34,296 nucleotides of DNA, taken from assembly GCA_025362615.1 (NCBI GenBank), contig JANYFQ010000179.1:1-34296 (forward strand), given 5' to 3'. Under the pieces are notes generated by a model. It did not search any database. It was not told the DNA's origin and worked only from the letters and a program-made list of their open reading frames with translations. Numbering within the stretch: position 1 is the stretch's first letter; every line of letters starts with the position of its first letter. Positions 15,401 to 24,979 of the stretch are shown here, one piece after another. A program made the position numbers and the translations under genes. This stretch comes from Hymenobacter sp. (GTDB lineage: Bacteria; Bacteroidota; Bacteroidia; Cytophagales; Hymenobacteraceae).

Positions 15401-17736
15401 AACGGATACCCGATGGCCAGGTTCAGCCGGCCCGCCGAATTATCTGGCGTGCCGTAGGCGGCTTGCACGGGCACGGCGTAATCAAACCGCACGACCAAAA
15501 ACTGGGCGTCGATGCGAATGCCGGCTCCGGCGCCGACGTTGAGCTGCTGCAAGAACGAGCCGGCCTGAAACTGCCCGCCCGGCCGCGTGGGGTCGTTGTT
15601 GACGAGCCAGATGTTGCCCGCGTCCACGAACACGGCCCCCTTGACGTAGGGCACGAGGTCCTGGCGGTATTCGAGGTTGCCTTCGAGGCGCAGGTCGCCC
15701 ACCTGGTCGTAGAAGCTGTTGAGGGTAGCGTTGTCGGGGCGGTAGGTGCCGGGGCCGAGGGCGCGGGCGGCAAAAGCGCGGATGGAGTTGGGGCCGCCGA
15801 TGCCGTACTGGCGCAGGTAGGGCAGCACGGTGGCGTTGCCGTAGGGCAGGCCCGCGCCCACGAGCAGGCGGCCCACGAGGCGGTTGCCCTTGGCGGGGTC
15901 GGCCGAGAGGCGGAAGTACTCGCGCAGCTCCAGGTCGAACTTGGCGTACTGGCTGAATTCCTGCCCGGCCAGGGCGTAGGCCCCGCGCTCGTTGGTGGTT
16001 TGGCCGCTGGCGCGGGCCAGGGCCTGGGCCACGTTGCCGGCCACTTCCACCCCGCCGCCGAAATAAATTTGCTGCCGCCGCTGCTCCAGCACCTGTTGGT
16101 TGAAGGTGTAGCGGTAACTGCTTGAGAGAATAAACTGCTGGCGGAACGAATTGGCCAGAAACGGCCGCCGCAGCAGCAGCTTATCGAAGGCCGAGTCGAG
16201 GCTCGTGACGCGGGCGTACTCCACGTTGAGGGGCGTGAGCTGCTGCTCGTTGGTGATTTTCTTCTTCCACGAGTAGCCGTAGTTGGCGCTGAATACGTCC
16301 TGCCGGAAGTACCCGGCCCGCACTACCGATTTGACCCCCGCGCCGAGCGTGGTGCGGGGCTGAAAGTCGGAATTAGGCAGGCGCGGGCTCAGGAACGGGA
16401 TGTCGGGCACCACAAGGCGCGGGATAAGCAGTTGGGCATCAAGGCCCAGCTCGTAGCTCGTGAGGCCGCCGCCGGTGGCTTCGTTGGTGGCCCCACGGGT
16501 TTGGGTTTCGGTCGAGGCCGTGAGGTTCACCAGCAGTTGTTCGGCCCCGCGCAGGGCCGAGCGGTCGCGGTAGGTGAGGCGCAGGCCGGGGCCGGTGAAG
16601 CCGTTGCTTTTGCTGACGAGCTGCAGCTCGGCCCGCAGGCTCTTGCGCTTGATTTGGGTCATCAGCACGTCGGCATCGAGCAGGGGCAGGCCGTAGCGGC
16701 GGTTGGCGGCGGGCGTGTTGGCCGGGGCCGGCACCACGGCCCCGCTGCGGGGCACGGCGGCCAGCGAGTCAGCCACCTGCCGGAAACGGATTTCGACGAA
16801 CTTGAACGTGCCCAGCGACATAAGGCGCGAGAGCGTTTGGTCGCGCCGCCGCCGCCGGTAGAGGCTGTCGGGCACCAAAAACGTGGCCCGCGTAATGGCC
16901 TGGGCCCTGAACACTTTTTCGTCGGGCAAATAGCGAAACCCGCCCGCCATCACCGGCGGGCGGGTGGTGGTGTCGGTGAGGACGTAGTTGGTGTTGAGGC
17001 TCACCGAGCGCAGGCGGTAGGGTTGCAGGGCGCGGCGCGGCGCGGCGGGCTTCACTTTTATATCAACGCTGGCCATGTTCTTCCCCAGTGTGGTATCAAC
17101 TTGAAAAACCAGCAAGTCGGACCCAAAATAGTAGTAGCCCTGGTTCTTCAGCTCGGCATCAATCCGCACCCGCTCCAGCGTCAGCAAAGTCAGGTTGTAG
17201 GGGTCGCCCACCTTCAGCAGCGAGGCCGGCGCGGTGGCCCGAATGGCGGCATCCACAAGTGTGTCGTGGGGCGGGAAGGTGACGGTTTGCCAGGTCGTAA
17301 CCGGCCCGGCCTCGGCGGTGTAGTTCACCTCGGCGGTCTTGTCTTTTTTGACGGTTTCGCTGCTGACGCGACCCCGGAAATAGCCGTTGTTGTGGAGGCG
17401 GTTCGCCATCAAGTCCTGCGTTGCCGCAATTTTGACCTGCGAGAGCAGCACCGGCGCTTCGCCCAGCTTGTCGGCCAAAAACTTGCCGATGCCCTTGGTT
17501 TTGCCCACGCCCAGGTGCCAGAAATAGAGCTTCGGCCGCAGGCCCAGCAGCGAGGCGTTGGGCTTGGGCCGGAAGAGCGAGGTAAGCTCGGTTTGCAGCG
17601 CGGCGGCGTTTTTAGGCTTAGCGGCGGGGTAGTTTATTTTGACGGACGAGCCGGTGTAAAGATGCTCCTTTTCGGGCACGTAGCGCAGGCCCGAACAGGA
17701 GGTGAGGAGGAAGAGTAAAGCGAGGGGTAATTTCAT
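15397..17736 (-). CDS. tamL: TamA/BamA-family outer-membrane assembly lipoprotein (TamL-like)
   Basis: The 779-residue protein begins with a lipoprotein signal (LLFLLTSCSGL, lipobox LTSC, Cys at about residue 14). This is the Bacteroidota variant of TamA, called TamL. The N-terminal half has POTRA-like segments (KIAATQDLMANRLHNNGYFRG; LTLLTLERVRIDAELKNQGYYYFGSD). The C-terminal half is an Omp85 barrel with aromatic alternating strands, a GIGGPNSIRAFAARALGPG segment, and a final strand ending in YPF. It is expected to work with TamB in moving lipids or proteins between the membranes. It lies just downstream of tamB on the same strand. The whole gap between them is a 170-bp palindrome. Confidence 0.9.
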   Translation of the reverse strand: MKLPLALLFLLTSCSGLRYVPEKEHLYTGSSVKINYPAAKPKNAAALQTELTSLFRPKPNASLLGLRPKLYFWHLGVGKTKGIGKFLADKLGEAPVLLSQVKIAATQDLMANRLHNNGYFRGRVSSETVKKDKTAEVNYTAEAGPVTTWQTVTFPPHDTLVDAAIRATAPASLLKVGDPYNLTLLTLERVRIDAELKNQGYYYFGSDLLVFQVDTTLGKNMASVDIKVKPAAPRRALQPYRLRSVSLNTNYVLTDTTTRPPVMAGGFRYLPDEKVFRAQAITRATFLVPDSLYRRRRRDQTLSRLMSLGTFKFVEIRFRQVADSLAAVPRSGAVVPAPANTPAANRRYGLPLLDADVLMTQIKRKSLRAELQLVSKSNGFTGPGLRLTYRDRSALRGAEQLLVNLTASTETQTRGATNEATGGGLTSYELGLDAQLLIPRLVVPDIPFLSPRLPNSDFQPRTTLGAGVKSVVRAGYFRQDVFSANYGYSWKKKITNEQQLTPLNVEYARVTSLDSAFDKLLLRRPFLANSFRQQFILSSSYRYTFNQQVLEQRRQQIYFGGGVEVAGNVAQALARASGQTTNERGAYALAGQEFSQYAKFDLELREYFRLSADPAKGNRLVGRLLVGAGLPYGNATVLPYLRQYGIGGPNSIRAFAARALGPGTYRPDNATLNSFYDQVGDLRLEGNLEYRQDLVPYVKGAVFVDAGNIWLVNNDPTRPGGQFQAGSFLQQLNVGAGAGIRIDAQFLVVRFDYAVPVQAAYGTPDNSAGRLNLAIGYPF

Positions 17737-17757
17737 CGTTCTGGTTTATTTAGCTTG

Positions 17758-17927
17758 GGGCTTCGGCCCTGACGTTCACCCCACCCCCTAACCCCCTCCC
17801 CGATGTGGAGGGGGAACTAGTTTCTAGCTCTAAAAATCTAGAAACAAACTGACTAGAAACTAAGACTAGTCCCCCTCCCCATCGGGGAGGGGGTTAGGGG
17901 GTGGGGTGAACGTCAGGGCCGAAGCCC
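17758..17927. repeat. 170-bp inverted-repeat element between tamB and tamL
   Basis: 17758-17804 and 17881-17927 are perfect 47-base reverse complements, and imperfect pairing continues inward around GGAGGGGG and ACTAGT. The core is AT-rich with several CTAG-containing words (GTTTCTAG, TCTAGAAAC, GACTAGAAAC). The right arm ends at the base next to the tamB stop (17928-17930), and the left arm ends 21 bases before the tamL ATG. No ORF, no target-site duplication and no transposase are visible. The arms (CCCCTCCCC/GGGGAGGGG, TTAGGGGGTGGGG) resemble intergenic palindromes found in many genomes. It would form a very stable hairpin in the tamB-tamL mRNA. Confidence 0.93.
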
Positions 17928-20900
17928 TCAATCGGCAAGGGCCGAATCCGTCGCCACGTGGGTCGAGTCTTTCTCCGTTTTCTTGTCCACCTTTTCCTGC
18001 TTCCGGTTCTCGCGCCGCTCGCGCTTCACCTCGCCGGCCACCTTCGTGAACAGCTCGCTCACGTCCTTAAAATCGCGCTGAAACACGAGCGCCCCGCCGG
18101 TGCGCACGATGGCCCCGTCGATGTCTTCGTAGCCGTTTTGGCGGAAGGCACGCAGGCGCAGGCGGCCGTCGCGCAGGATGGTGTATTCGATGCTCACGTC
18201 GCCGGCCAGGTTGCTGGCGGCGCTCGTGCCCTGGGTGGCCTGGGTGCCGCTGCTGCCCGAGAGCGGAATGTCGGTGCCGACGCGCACCGAGAGGCGGTTG
18301 TTCAGCAGTTGGCGGCGAAAAGCCACGTTGAGGTCGGTGCGGCTGCCGTTGGCCCCGGAGCTGTAATCGGCCTGATTGGTCACGCCCAAATCCAGCCCCA
18401 GCCCGGCCAGGTACTTGCCGGTGAGGCTATTAAGTTGGTCGGTGAGCACGGCGCTGGCCGAGCCGCGCAGTTGCGAGGCCACGAAGCTCTCGCTCTGGCT
18501 GGCCTGAAACGGGTTCTGCTGCACGAAGCGCCCCAGCTCAGCAGCGAAAACACCTGCTTGCTCTGCTCCGAGCTTTGGCTGGGCTGCCGCAGCTGCGCCA
18601 GCCGGGCCTCGACCTGCCCGCCCAACGCGCCCTGCTGGTTTTCGGGCAGCGTGATGTCGAAGCCAATGGCCGGCTTGCTGAGTTGCTCGGTCACATTAAG
18701 CAGTACGTTGAACGGCAGCCGGTTACGGGCTACGGTATTGGAGGTAGCGTCGTCCAGTCCCTGCCCGGCGAGCAAATCGGCGGGCGCGGCCTGCACCCGG
18801 TAAATGGCCGTCAGGTCGAGTTCGGCGTTGTAAGGGTCGCCATTCCAGGTCAGCGACGAGCCGGGCCGGATGACGAACTCCTTGCTGCTGAGGCCGTAGA
18901 GCGAGAGGCGGTAGCGGCCCCGCGCCACGGCCAGCCGCCCGCTCAGGCCAATGTTGCCGCCGCTGTCGAGGGTGGTGTTGAGAGTACCCTCGGCCCGCAG
19001 GCGCAGGTTGTCGCCGCTCACCGGGTCGATGATGAGCGTGAAGGGGGTGCGCCGCGTGACGGTCACGACGGCCTTGATGTTGTAGCCCGTCACACCGGTA
19101 TTGGCCGTGTCGAGGGCCATGCGGCGGGCCAGCAGCGAGTCGAGCGGGGCGCTTTTGTCCACAAACTGCACGATGCCTTCGGTGTCGGTTTTACTGGGGT
19201 CGGCGGCCGGCGACTCCACCGTCAGGTTCGAGCCGTCGGCCACCGTCACGCGGGTGTCCACGTCGATGAGCGTGAGCGGGCCGCTGAGGCGGGTTTCGGA
19301 GTCCAGCACCAGCCGCCCGTAAAAGAGCGGGTTGTTTTTGCGGGTGCTCCGCACGGCCGTAAAGTTGTTGGTGACGGCCGTGAGGTCGAAGCGGTAATCG
19401 ACCAGGTTTCGGGTCCGCAGGTAGCCGTTGGCCACGGCCTTGTGCCCCGCCGAGTCCGTCACCGTAAAGTCATCAAACTTGATGCCCTGCTCGTCAAGCG
19501 TCAGCGTCTGCCGTACCAACCGGTAGGGTGCGCCGAGTTGCGGCACCACAAACTGCGCGTCGTCGGAAGTCGTAACCGCGCCCCGCACCTGCGGCGCGGC
19601 CGGGCTACCCAGCACCGTGAGCTTGCCGCTGGCGTAGCCTTGCGTCTGGGCCACCTGCCCGGCCGAAAACGGCTCTATCAGCTTGAGATTGAGCCGCCGC
19701 ATATCCACTTCAAAATGCAGCGGGGCGGGGCCGCTGGCCAGGTAATAGCCCGTCAGGGCCACGTCATGACCGGGCTGGGTGCCGCCGGTCAGGCGGGCGT
19801 CCACGTCGTAGCGGCCGGGGGTGTTGTTCGTGGCTCGCAGGGCCACGTCGCCAATCAGGGCCTTCTGAAACACGAGGCCGGTGAGGGTGGCATCGGCCGT
19901 AAAGGCCAGGTTTTTAGTGCCCAGGCCGCGCACTTCGGCCGTGCCGTCGAGGGTGCCGGCCACCAGCGAATCCTGCTGCTGCACGGCGCGGGCTATTTCG
20001 GCGAGGTCGAATTTGGTGAAGGTGATGCCCAGCGGCGACGCGGCCACGGCCGGGTTGCGGCTCTGCACGGCCAGGCTGCTGCGGCCGTTGGTGAGGTTGA
20101 GCTTATCGGCCACCACGCCCCCACTGCCCGCGTAGTAGCGCAGGAAATTGCCCGCGCCGGCGGTCCACTTTTCGTAGTTGATGATTTGGTCGGGGGCGGC
20201 TTCGAATTGGAAGATTGTTTCTTGTTTCTTGTTTCTGGTTGCGCGTTCGGTGAGACTTGAGAGGGCACCGGCCAGGGCTAGGCGCTCGCGGTTGCTGCTG
20301 TCGCCGAGGATGGCCACGCGGGCGTTGAGCTTGTTTTGGGCCACGTTGCCCACGAGGCTGGGGCGGCGCAGGCGCAGGGTGGTATCCTGGCTGGCCTGGG
20401 CCAGATGCAGGTCGTAGTCAAGCTTTTGCGGGTCGGAGGTCACGGCCAGGCGCAGCGAATCGAGGCGGTAGTTTTGGTAGCGAATGCGCGGGATGGCGGC
20501 GTTGGCCGTGAGGCGGGCGGCGCGGCGCGAGTAGTCGCCGGCCAGGGCGAAGGGCGAAATTTCCTTTAAGCCCGGCACCAGCTTGGTGGCGAGCGCGGCA
20601 TCCTTCAAGCGCACGGCGTAGGTGAACTGCCGCTCCGCCCCGCCCGTGGGCAGCGCCGCCACGCCGGCCAAATGAAAGTAGCGGTCGATGTGCCCTTGCA
20701 GCTCCGGCGCGAGTTGCCCGAGGCGCACGTTGCCATCAAGCTTCGCATCCAAAATGGACGACGTGAAAACCACCGCCGTGCGGCTGACCGTCTGGGTGAT
20801 TTTCCCGTCCAGCGAGTCGAGCGCAAACGGCACGTTGTCGCGCACCACCACCACGCGCCGCCCGGCAAAGGTGCCGTTGAGCGCGTCGAGGTTGGCCCCG

Positions 20901-23137
20901 CGCAGGTTGGCCGCAAAGTCGCCCTGCACCCGCAGGTCGCCATCGTAGAGCTTGAGGGCCTTCAAGTTAGCGCCTTTCAGCTTCACGTCGAAGGCGTAGG
21001 CGGGCGTGTTCGGGTCGCGCAAATTCACGTTGCCCGTGAGGTCGAAGGCCAGGTTGGGGTCTTGCCGGCTTGTGGCTTTGATAGCGTACTTGTTGCGGTC
21101 AATCCCGACCGTGGCGGCGATGCCGCGGTAGGCGTAGCCGCCGTATTCGGCCCGCTGCACGGTGGCTTGCACCTGGCCCACGAGCGTGGCCGGGTCCTGC
21201 AAATTGCCGCTCGCGTTGATGCGCCCCGTGGCCGTGATGCGGCCGAGTTGCGGGTTTTTCAGCAGCTTGCCCGCGTCGAAACTCCGCAGCGCGAAGGTGC
21301 CCAGCAGCGGCTGCCGCCCGCTGGCCTGCTTCGCGCCGAGGTCGCCCGAAAAGGCCACGTCGCCGTAGCTTGTGTTCACGGTCAGGTTGGTGTTGAATTG
21401 CAGCGTCGTGGGCCGCCCCCGAAACGTGCCGCGCAGCGCAATGACGGGCGGCAGGCTGATGTTGGCCGGCAGCGTACCCTTGGGCACCAGACTGTTGATG
21501 TCTTCCCGCGAGGTGCGAAACTGCGTGATGTCCACGTCCACCAGCAGCCGCGCATCGGTGTTGGGCAGGCCCTGAATGCGCCCGCGCCGGGCTTTCAACA
21601 CCGTATTTCGCAGGCCCACAAACTCCAGGTTTCGCACCGTAAAGTCGCCCACGCGGCCCGCAATCTGCCCGTTTAGCAGCACGCTTTGGTTGGGGCCAGT
21701 CGTGAAGGGCGGCGTACCCGCGAGCTGCGGCGCGAGGTAGAGAATGTCCCGAAACCCAATCCGCGTGTCGCGCAAATCGCCGCTGATTTTAAGCTGGGCC
21801 AGGTTGTCGGCGATGGTGTTCAAACTGGCAAACCCGATGCCCAAACTCCGCCGGATACGAGTGTGCGGCGTCACCAAATCGAGGCTGTCGAGCCGGATTT
21901 GCACCGAATCGTACACCACCGCCGCCCGCCACGAATCAATGCGGAAGCCGCTGCTTTCGCGCCCGGCCAGGTTTTCGACCAGCGCCGTGGTGCGGTTTTC
22001 CGAGAAGGCCAGGTTGCGCGTGTTCAGCACCAGGTCGCTGAAATGCAGATGGTTGTAGTCGAGGGCGGGCAGGCGGGTAAGCTGCCGGGGCTGGTTGAAG
22101 TTGTCGAATTTCACGTCCACGTCGCTGATGGCCGACTGGGCCAGGCTCACGCGCCAGCGCAGGGGCTGGCCGCTGGCGGCGCGGGCCTGGTCGGTGGCCG
22201 CGTCGAGCTTCCGCACCGCCTCGGCCGGGTTTACCACGCGCTGGGCCACCGGCACGGCCTCGTTCTGGGCGTAGGCGAAGGTGGTTTTGGTTAGCGTCAG
22301 CTTCTGCAAATCAATGCGCTGTCGCTGCAAGTCAATGTTTTTGGCCGTCAGCGCCGCCTGCCCGATGGTGGTGCCGATGTACTGGGCCGCCGGGTCGTTG
22401 CGGTAGGTAAAGCTGACAGAATCGAGCGTCAGTTCCTTCAACCCGAACTGCACCGTGAGCGGCGCCGTGGGCGCGGGGTTGTCCACTTCGGGGGCCGTTT
22501 TGGTCTGCCGGATGCTGACGGACGTGCCCGCCAGGGCCGCCTTCTCCACCTTGTACACCGACTTATCCACATCCACCTCGTCCATGTGGATAAGTGCCGT
22601 GCCGATGCGGGCGCGGGTGTCGGTGCCGGTCACGGCATCGAGTTGGGTGAAATAGACGCGCCGCAGCGTCGCCTCGCCGATGTTGTACTTGAGGCCCGAA
22701 GCCGTGGTGTCCACCGGGGCTGTGGGGTCGGTGAAGGCCCGGATGATGAAGTCGTAGTTGTTCACCGAGTCCGGCTCGGTGCGCGTGAGGCGGATGCGGC
22801 CGTCGGTTAGCTCAATGCTTTTGATGCTGACTTGCTTACTGGCCAGCGCCCACAAATCGAGGCTCACGCCGAGGTGGCCCACGGCGAGCAGCGTGTCGCG
22901 CCGCTGGTCGGCCAGGTACACGTCGTCGAGGTTGATTGCGTGGCGGAAATCGGTGCGGAATTTCCCGATTTTGACTTCCGTGCCGAGCTTGTTGCGCAGG
23001 TACGTTTCGGCCTTGCGGGCCACAAAATCCTGCGTTCCATCAAACTGCAATGCCACCACCACGCCGACTACCAGCAGCAACACGAGGCCCAGCAGCCCCA
23101 GCAAAAAATAAAGAACGCGGCGCAGAATAACAGGCAC
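17928..23137 (-). pseudogene. tamB: Translocation and assembly module TamB, interrupted by a frameshift
   Basis: TamB spans the periplasm from an inner-membrane anchor and forms a hydrophobic beta-taco groove that works with TamA/TamL. The N-terminal anchor (about residues 7-30, LRRVLYFLLGLLGLVLLLVV) starts at 23137. The long body has the DUF490/AsmA-like pattern, and the C-terminal domain ends at 17928. The frame breaks near 18534-18540. Upstream it reads VFSLLSWGASCSR, while the next frame reads GRFVQQNPFQASQSESFVASQL, the usual TamB C-terminal motif. Adding one base restores LLSLGRFVQQNPF, and the total of 5210 bases is one short of 1737 codons. No slippery heptamer is seen there. It could be a real mutation or a sequencing error. 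Heptamer-repeat DNA at 20217-20244 encodes the odd insert TRNKKQETI. Confidence 0.88.
20217..20244. repeat. GTTTCTK heptamers inside tamB
   Basis: The units GTTTCTT, GTTTCTT, GTTTCTG and GTTGCGC follow in a strict 7-base register inside the tamB coding sequence. They are translated on the minus strand as RNKKQETI. The same heptamers form the arrays at 23369-23488 upstream of tamB, so the coding copy looks like an invasion by that repeat family. Confidence 0.8.
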
Positions 23138-23614
23138 AAGAGTAAATTAGCGCAGGTTTTCGACCCACGGAATAGCAAAAAACGTGTTCCAAACGGGTCA
23201 AAGGTCGGCGCTCTACAACGAGAAAGCCGGGCTGCGGGTTGAAGCAGTTGCTTCAAGGGCAACGCCCAGCCCACCGGGCAAGCGGCCCGACGTGAGCGGC
23301 CCGCGCCAATTTCCGTCGCGCAACAGCCACGAACAACTGCTGTTGCGCGGGCAATTTGGGTGCCTTGTGTTTCTGGTTGTTTCTCGTTGCTTGTTGCTCG
23401 TTTCTGGCTGCCTTCGTGCTTCAAAAACCGCTCAGAAACCGCCAACCAGAAACCAGAAACAGGAAACAAGCAACAAGAAACAAGAAACAATCCGCGTAAC
23501 AGCAGCAAACAACCCAACCCGTTAGCTTCGGGTTGCTGGTTGTTGCCGGCACTGCTAACATCGGTGCATTGGCCGTAATTTGTGCCCCCAACCCTCACAC
23601 TGCCGTCCCTCATC
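23138..23614. other. Divergent 477-base intergenic region without a gene
   Basis: This lies between the starts of tamB (minus) and the J-like gene (plus). It holds an 11-bp hairpin (CGCGCAACAGC, 23317-23327, with 23339-23349), a small GAAGCA/TGCTTC hairpin near 23244, and the inverted heptamer arrays at 23369-23488. A TACTCTTG-like box near the tamB start and TAATTTG near 23575 are weak promoter candidates. No ORF with coding character was seen. Confidence 0.6.
23369..23488. repeat. Inverted pair of GTTTCTK heptamer arrays
   Basis: The left array (23369-23407) reads GTTTCTG, a 3-base GTT, then GTTTCTC, GTTGCTT, GTTGCTC, GTTTCTG. On the other strand the right array (23446-23488) reads GTTTCTT, GTTTCTT, GTTGCTT, GTTTCCT, GTTTCTG, GTTTCTG. 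The two could pair imperfectly around a core of about 38 bases. The heptamers match those inside tamB at 20217-20244. Confidence 0.85.
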
Positions 23615-24769
23615 ATGGCCAAAAAAGCAGCCGCCCCCAAGCCCCAACTTGTTCATATTCAAGCCACGAGTGCCGACAATCCACTACTCTCGAAGGCGCA
23701 GAAGGAGTTCAACCGCCTCACCCGACGCATTGCCAAGCTCGAGAAAGAGGTAACCGACTACCGCACCGCCGCCACCGCCCTGCGGCAACGGGTGCAGGCC
23801 GAGTACCGGCCGTTGCAAGCCCAACACAACGCCGAGCGGGCTAAGCTGGTGCAAGTATTTGATTTCGCGCTCGAAAACCACAAAATTACGAAGGGCGAAC
23901 GCACCAAAATCCTCGATTTGCTGGTAAACGGCTGCATCGACCTGCTGGAGCGCGGGCACCCCGAACTGCAACCCATCTTCGACAAATACGCCCCGCCGCC
24001 CACGCCCGAAGAAGATGCCGAGCTGGAAAAACAGGCCTCGGAAATGATGAAAATGATGTTTGAGCAGCAGTTCGGCATCAAGTTCGACCCGAAGGTGGAC
24101 GTGAGTACGCGGGAGAAATTTCAGGCCTACGTGGACGAGCAGATGAACGCTCAAGAAGCTGACTACGAGGCCAAAGAAGCCCAGCAGGCCGAGCGCCGCG
24201 CCCAACGCAAAAAGACCCCGAAGCAGCAGGCCGCCGAAGACAAGCGCCTGGCCGAAGAGAAAACCATCACCAAGTCGGTGCGCGGCCTGTACCTGGATTT
24301 GGTGAAGGCCCTGCACCCCGACCGCGAGCCCGACGAGGCCGAAAAAATCCGCAAAACCGAGCTGATGAAAAAGGTGACGGTCGCCTACGAGCAAAACGAG
24401 CTGCTGACGCTGCTGCGCCTGCAAATGGAACTCAACCACATCGACCAGACCCACCTCGAAAACCTGGCCGAAGACCAGCTCAAAACCTACAACAAGCTCC
24501 TGCGCGAGCAAGTGGCCGAACTCGACGGCCAGCTCTACGACGAGCAGATGAACCTGCAAAGCTTTACGGGCCAGCCGTACTACAACTTCCTCTCGCCCAT
24601 TGCGATGGAGTACGACTACCAACGCCAGAAAACCCAGCTCGAGTACAAGATAAGAACCTTAGCAGCCGAGGTACTGGCCTTCGAGCACGACCCGGCGGCG
24701 CTCAAAGCGTTTTTGAAAACCCACAAGGTGCCCCGGCCGGGCCACGGGCCGATAATGATGCAGTTTTAA
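23615..24769 (+). CDS. Coiled-coil protein with J-domain-like HPD segment
   Basis: The 384-residue cytosolic protein starts at ATG 23615 (MAKKAAAPKP). The first part (about 25-75) is a helical coiled coil, and a charged helical region rich in Glu/Ala/Gln/Lys runs to about 215. Residues about 219-265 (SVRGLYLDLVKALHPDREPDEAEKIRK...LMKKVTVAYEQNELLTLLRLQ) resemble helices II-III of a J-domain, with HPD at 234-236, the motif that stimulates DnaK. No Gly/Phe-rich or zinc-finger region of classical DnaJ follows. The C-terminal part is again helical. It may be a J-protein co-chaperone with an unknown client (inference). Its stop codon is at the edge of the 24768-24854 repeat. Confidence 0.75.
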   Translation: MAKKAAAPKPQLVHIQATSADNPLLSKAQKEFNRLTRRIAKLEKEVTDYRTAATALRQRVQAEYRPLQAQHNAERAKLVQVFDFALENHKITKGERTKILDLLVNGCIDLLERGHPELQPIFDKYAPPPTPEEDAELEKQASEMMKMMFEQQFGIKFDPKVDVSTREKFQAYVDEQMNAQEADYEAKEAQQAERRAQRKKTPKQQAAEDKRLAEEKTITKSVRGLYLDLVKALHPDREPDEAEKIRKTELMKKVTVAYEQNELLTLLRLQMELNHIDQTHLENLAEDQLKTYNKLLREQVAELDGQLYDEQMNLQSFTGQPYYNFLSPIAMEYDYQRQKTQLEYKIRTLAAEVLAFEHDPAALKAFLKTHKVPRPGHGPIMMQF

Positions 24770-24854
24770 GCGCCTGTCCGAATAGCGGTGCAGCCATCAC
24801 GGATGCGGGCGGGCGGCTTTTTTCGCCGCCCGTCCGCTAATCGTTGAACGACGG
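24768..24854 (+). repeat. Dispersed intergenic repeat, copy 1
   Basis: The copy starts at the TAA stop of the preceding gene and contains the words AGCGCCTGT, GAATA, GCGGTGC and GTTGAACGA. A GC-rich hairpin (GCGGGCGGGCGGC, 24805-24817, with 24825-24837, loop of T) lies inside. The reverse complement of 27971-28060 aligns over the whole length with few differences. No ORF is present. The hairpin may help to end transcription, although the T-run is in the loop. Confidence 0.85.
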
Positions 24855-24979
24855 CCCAAAAACGGCCGGACGACCAGCGGCCGGCCGGCACCAAGACCCA
24901 AAATCCTGGTCAGGCGAAAGCCTTCGGACGATTCGCGCCAACTGCTTGCCGCGCCAATAAACCGGTTTGTAATTATCTG

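Noticed and set aside
17758-17927. Complete insertion sequence
   Set aside because: No transposase ORF fits in 170 bases and no target-site duplication was found at the ends.
18530-18545. Programmed ribosomal frameshift in tamB
   Set aside because: No X-XXY-YYZ slippery heptamer or obvious stimulatory structure lies at the break. A one-base loss explains the length exactly.
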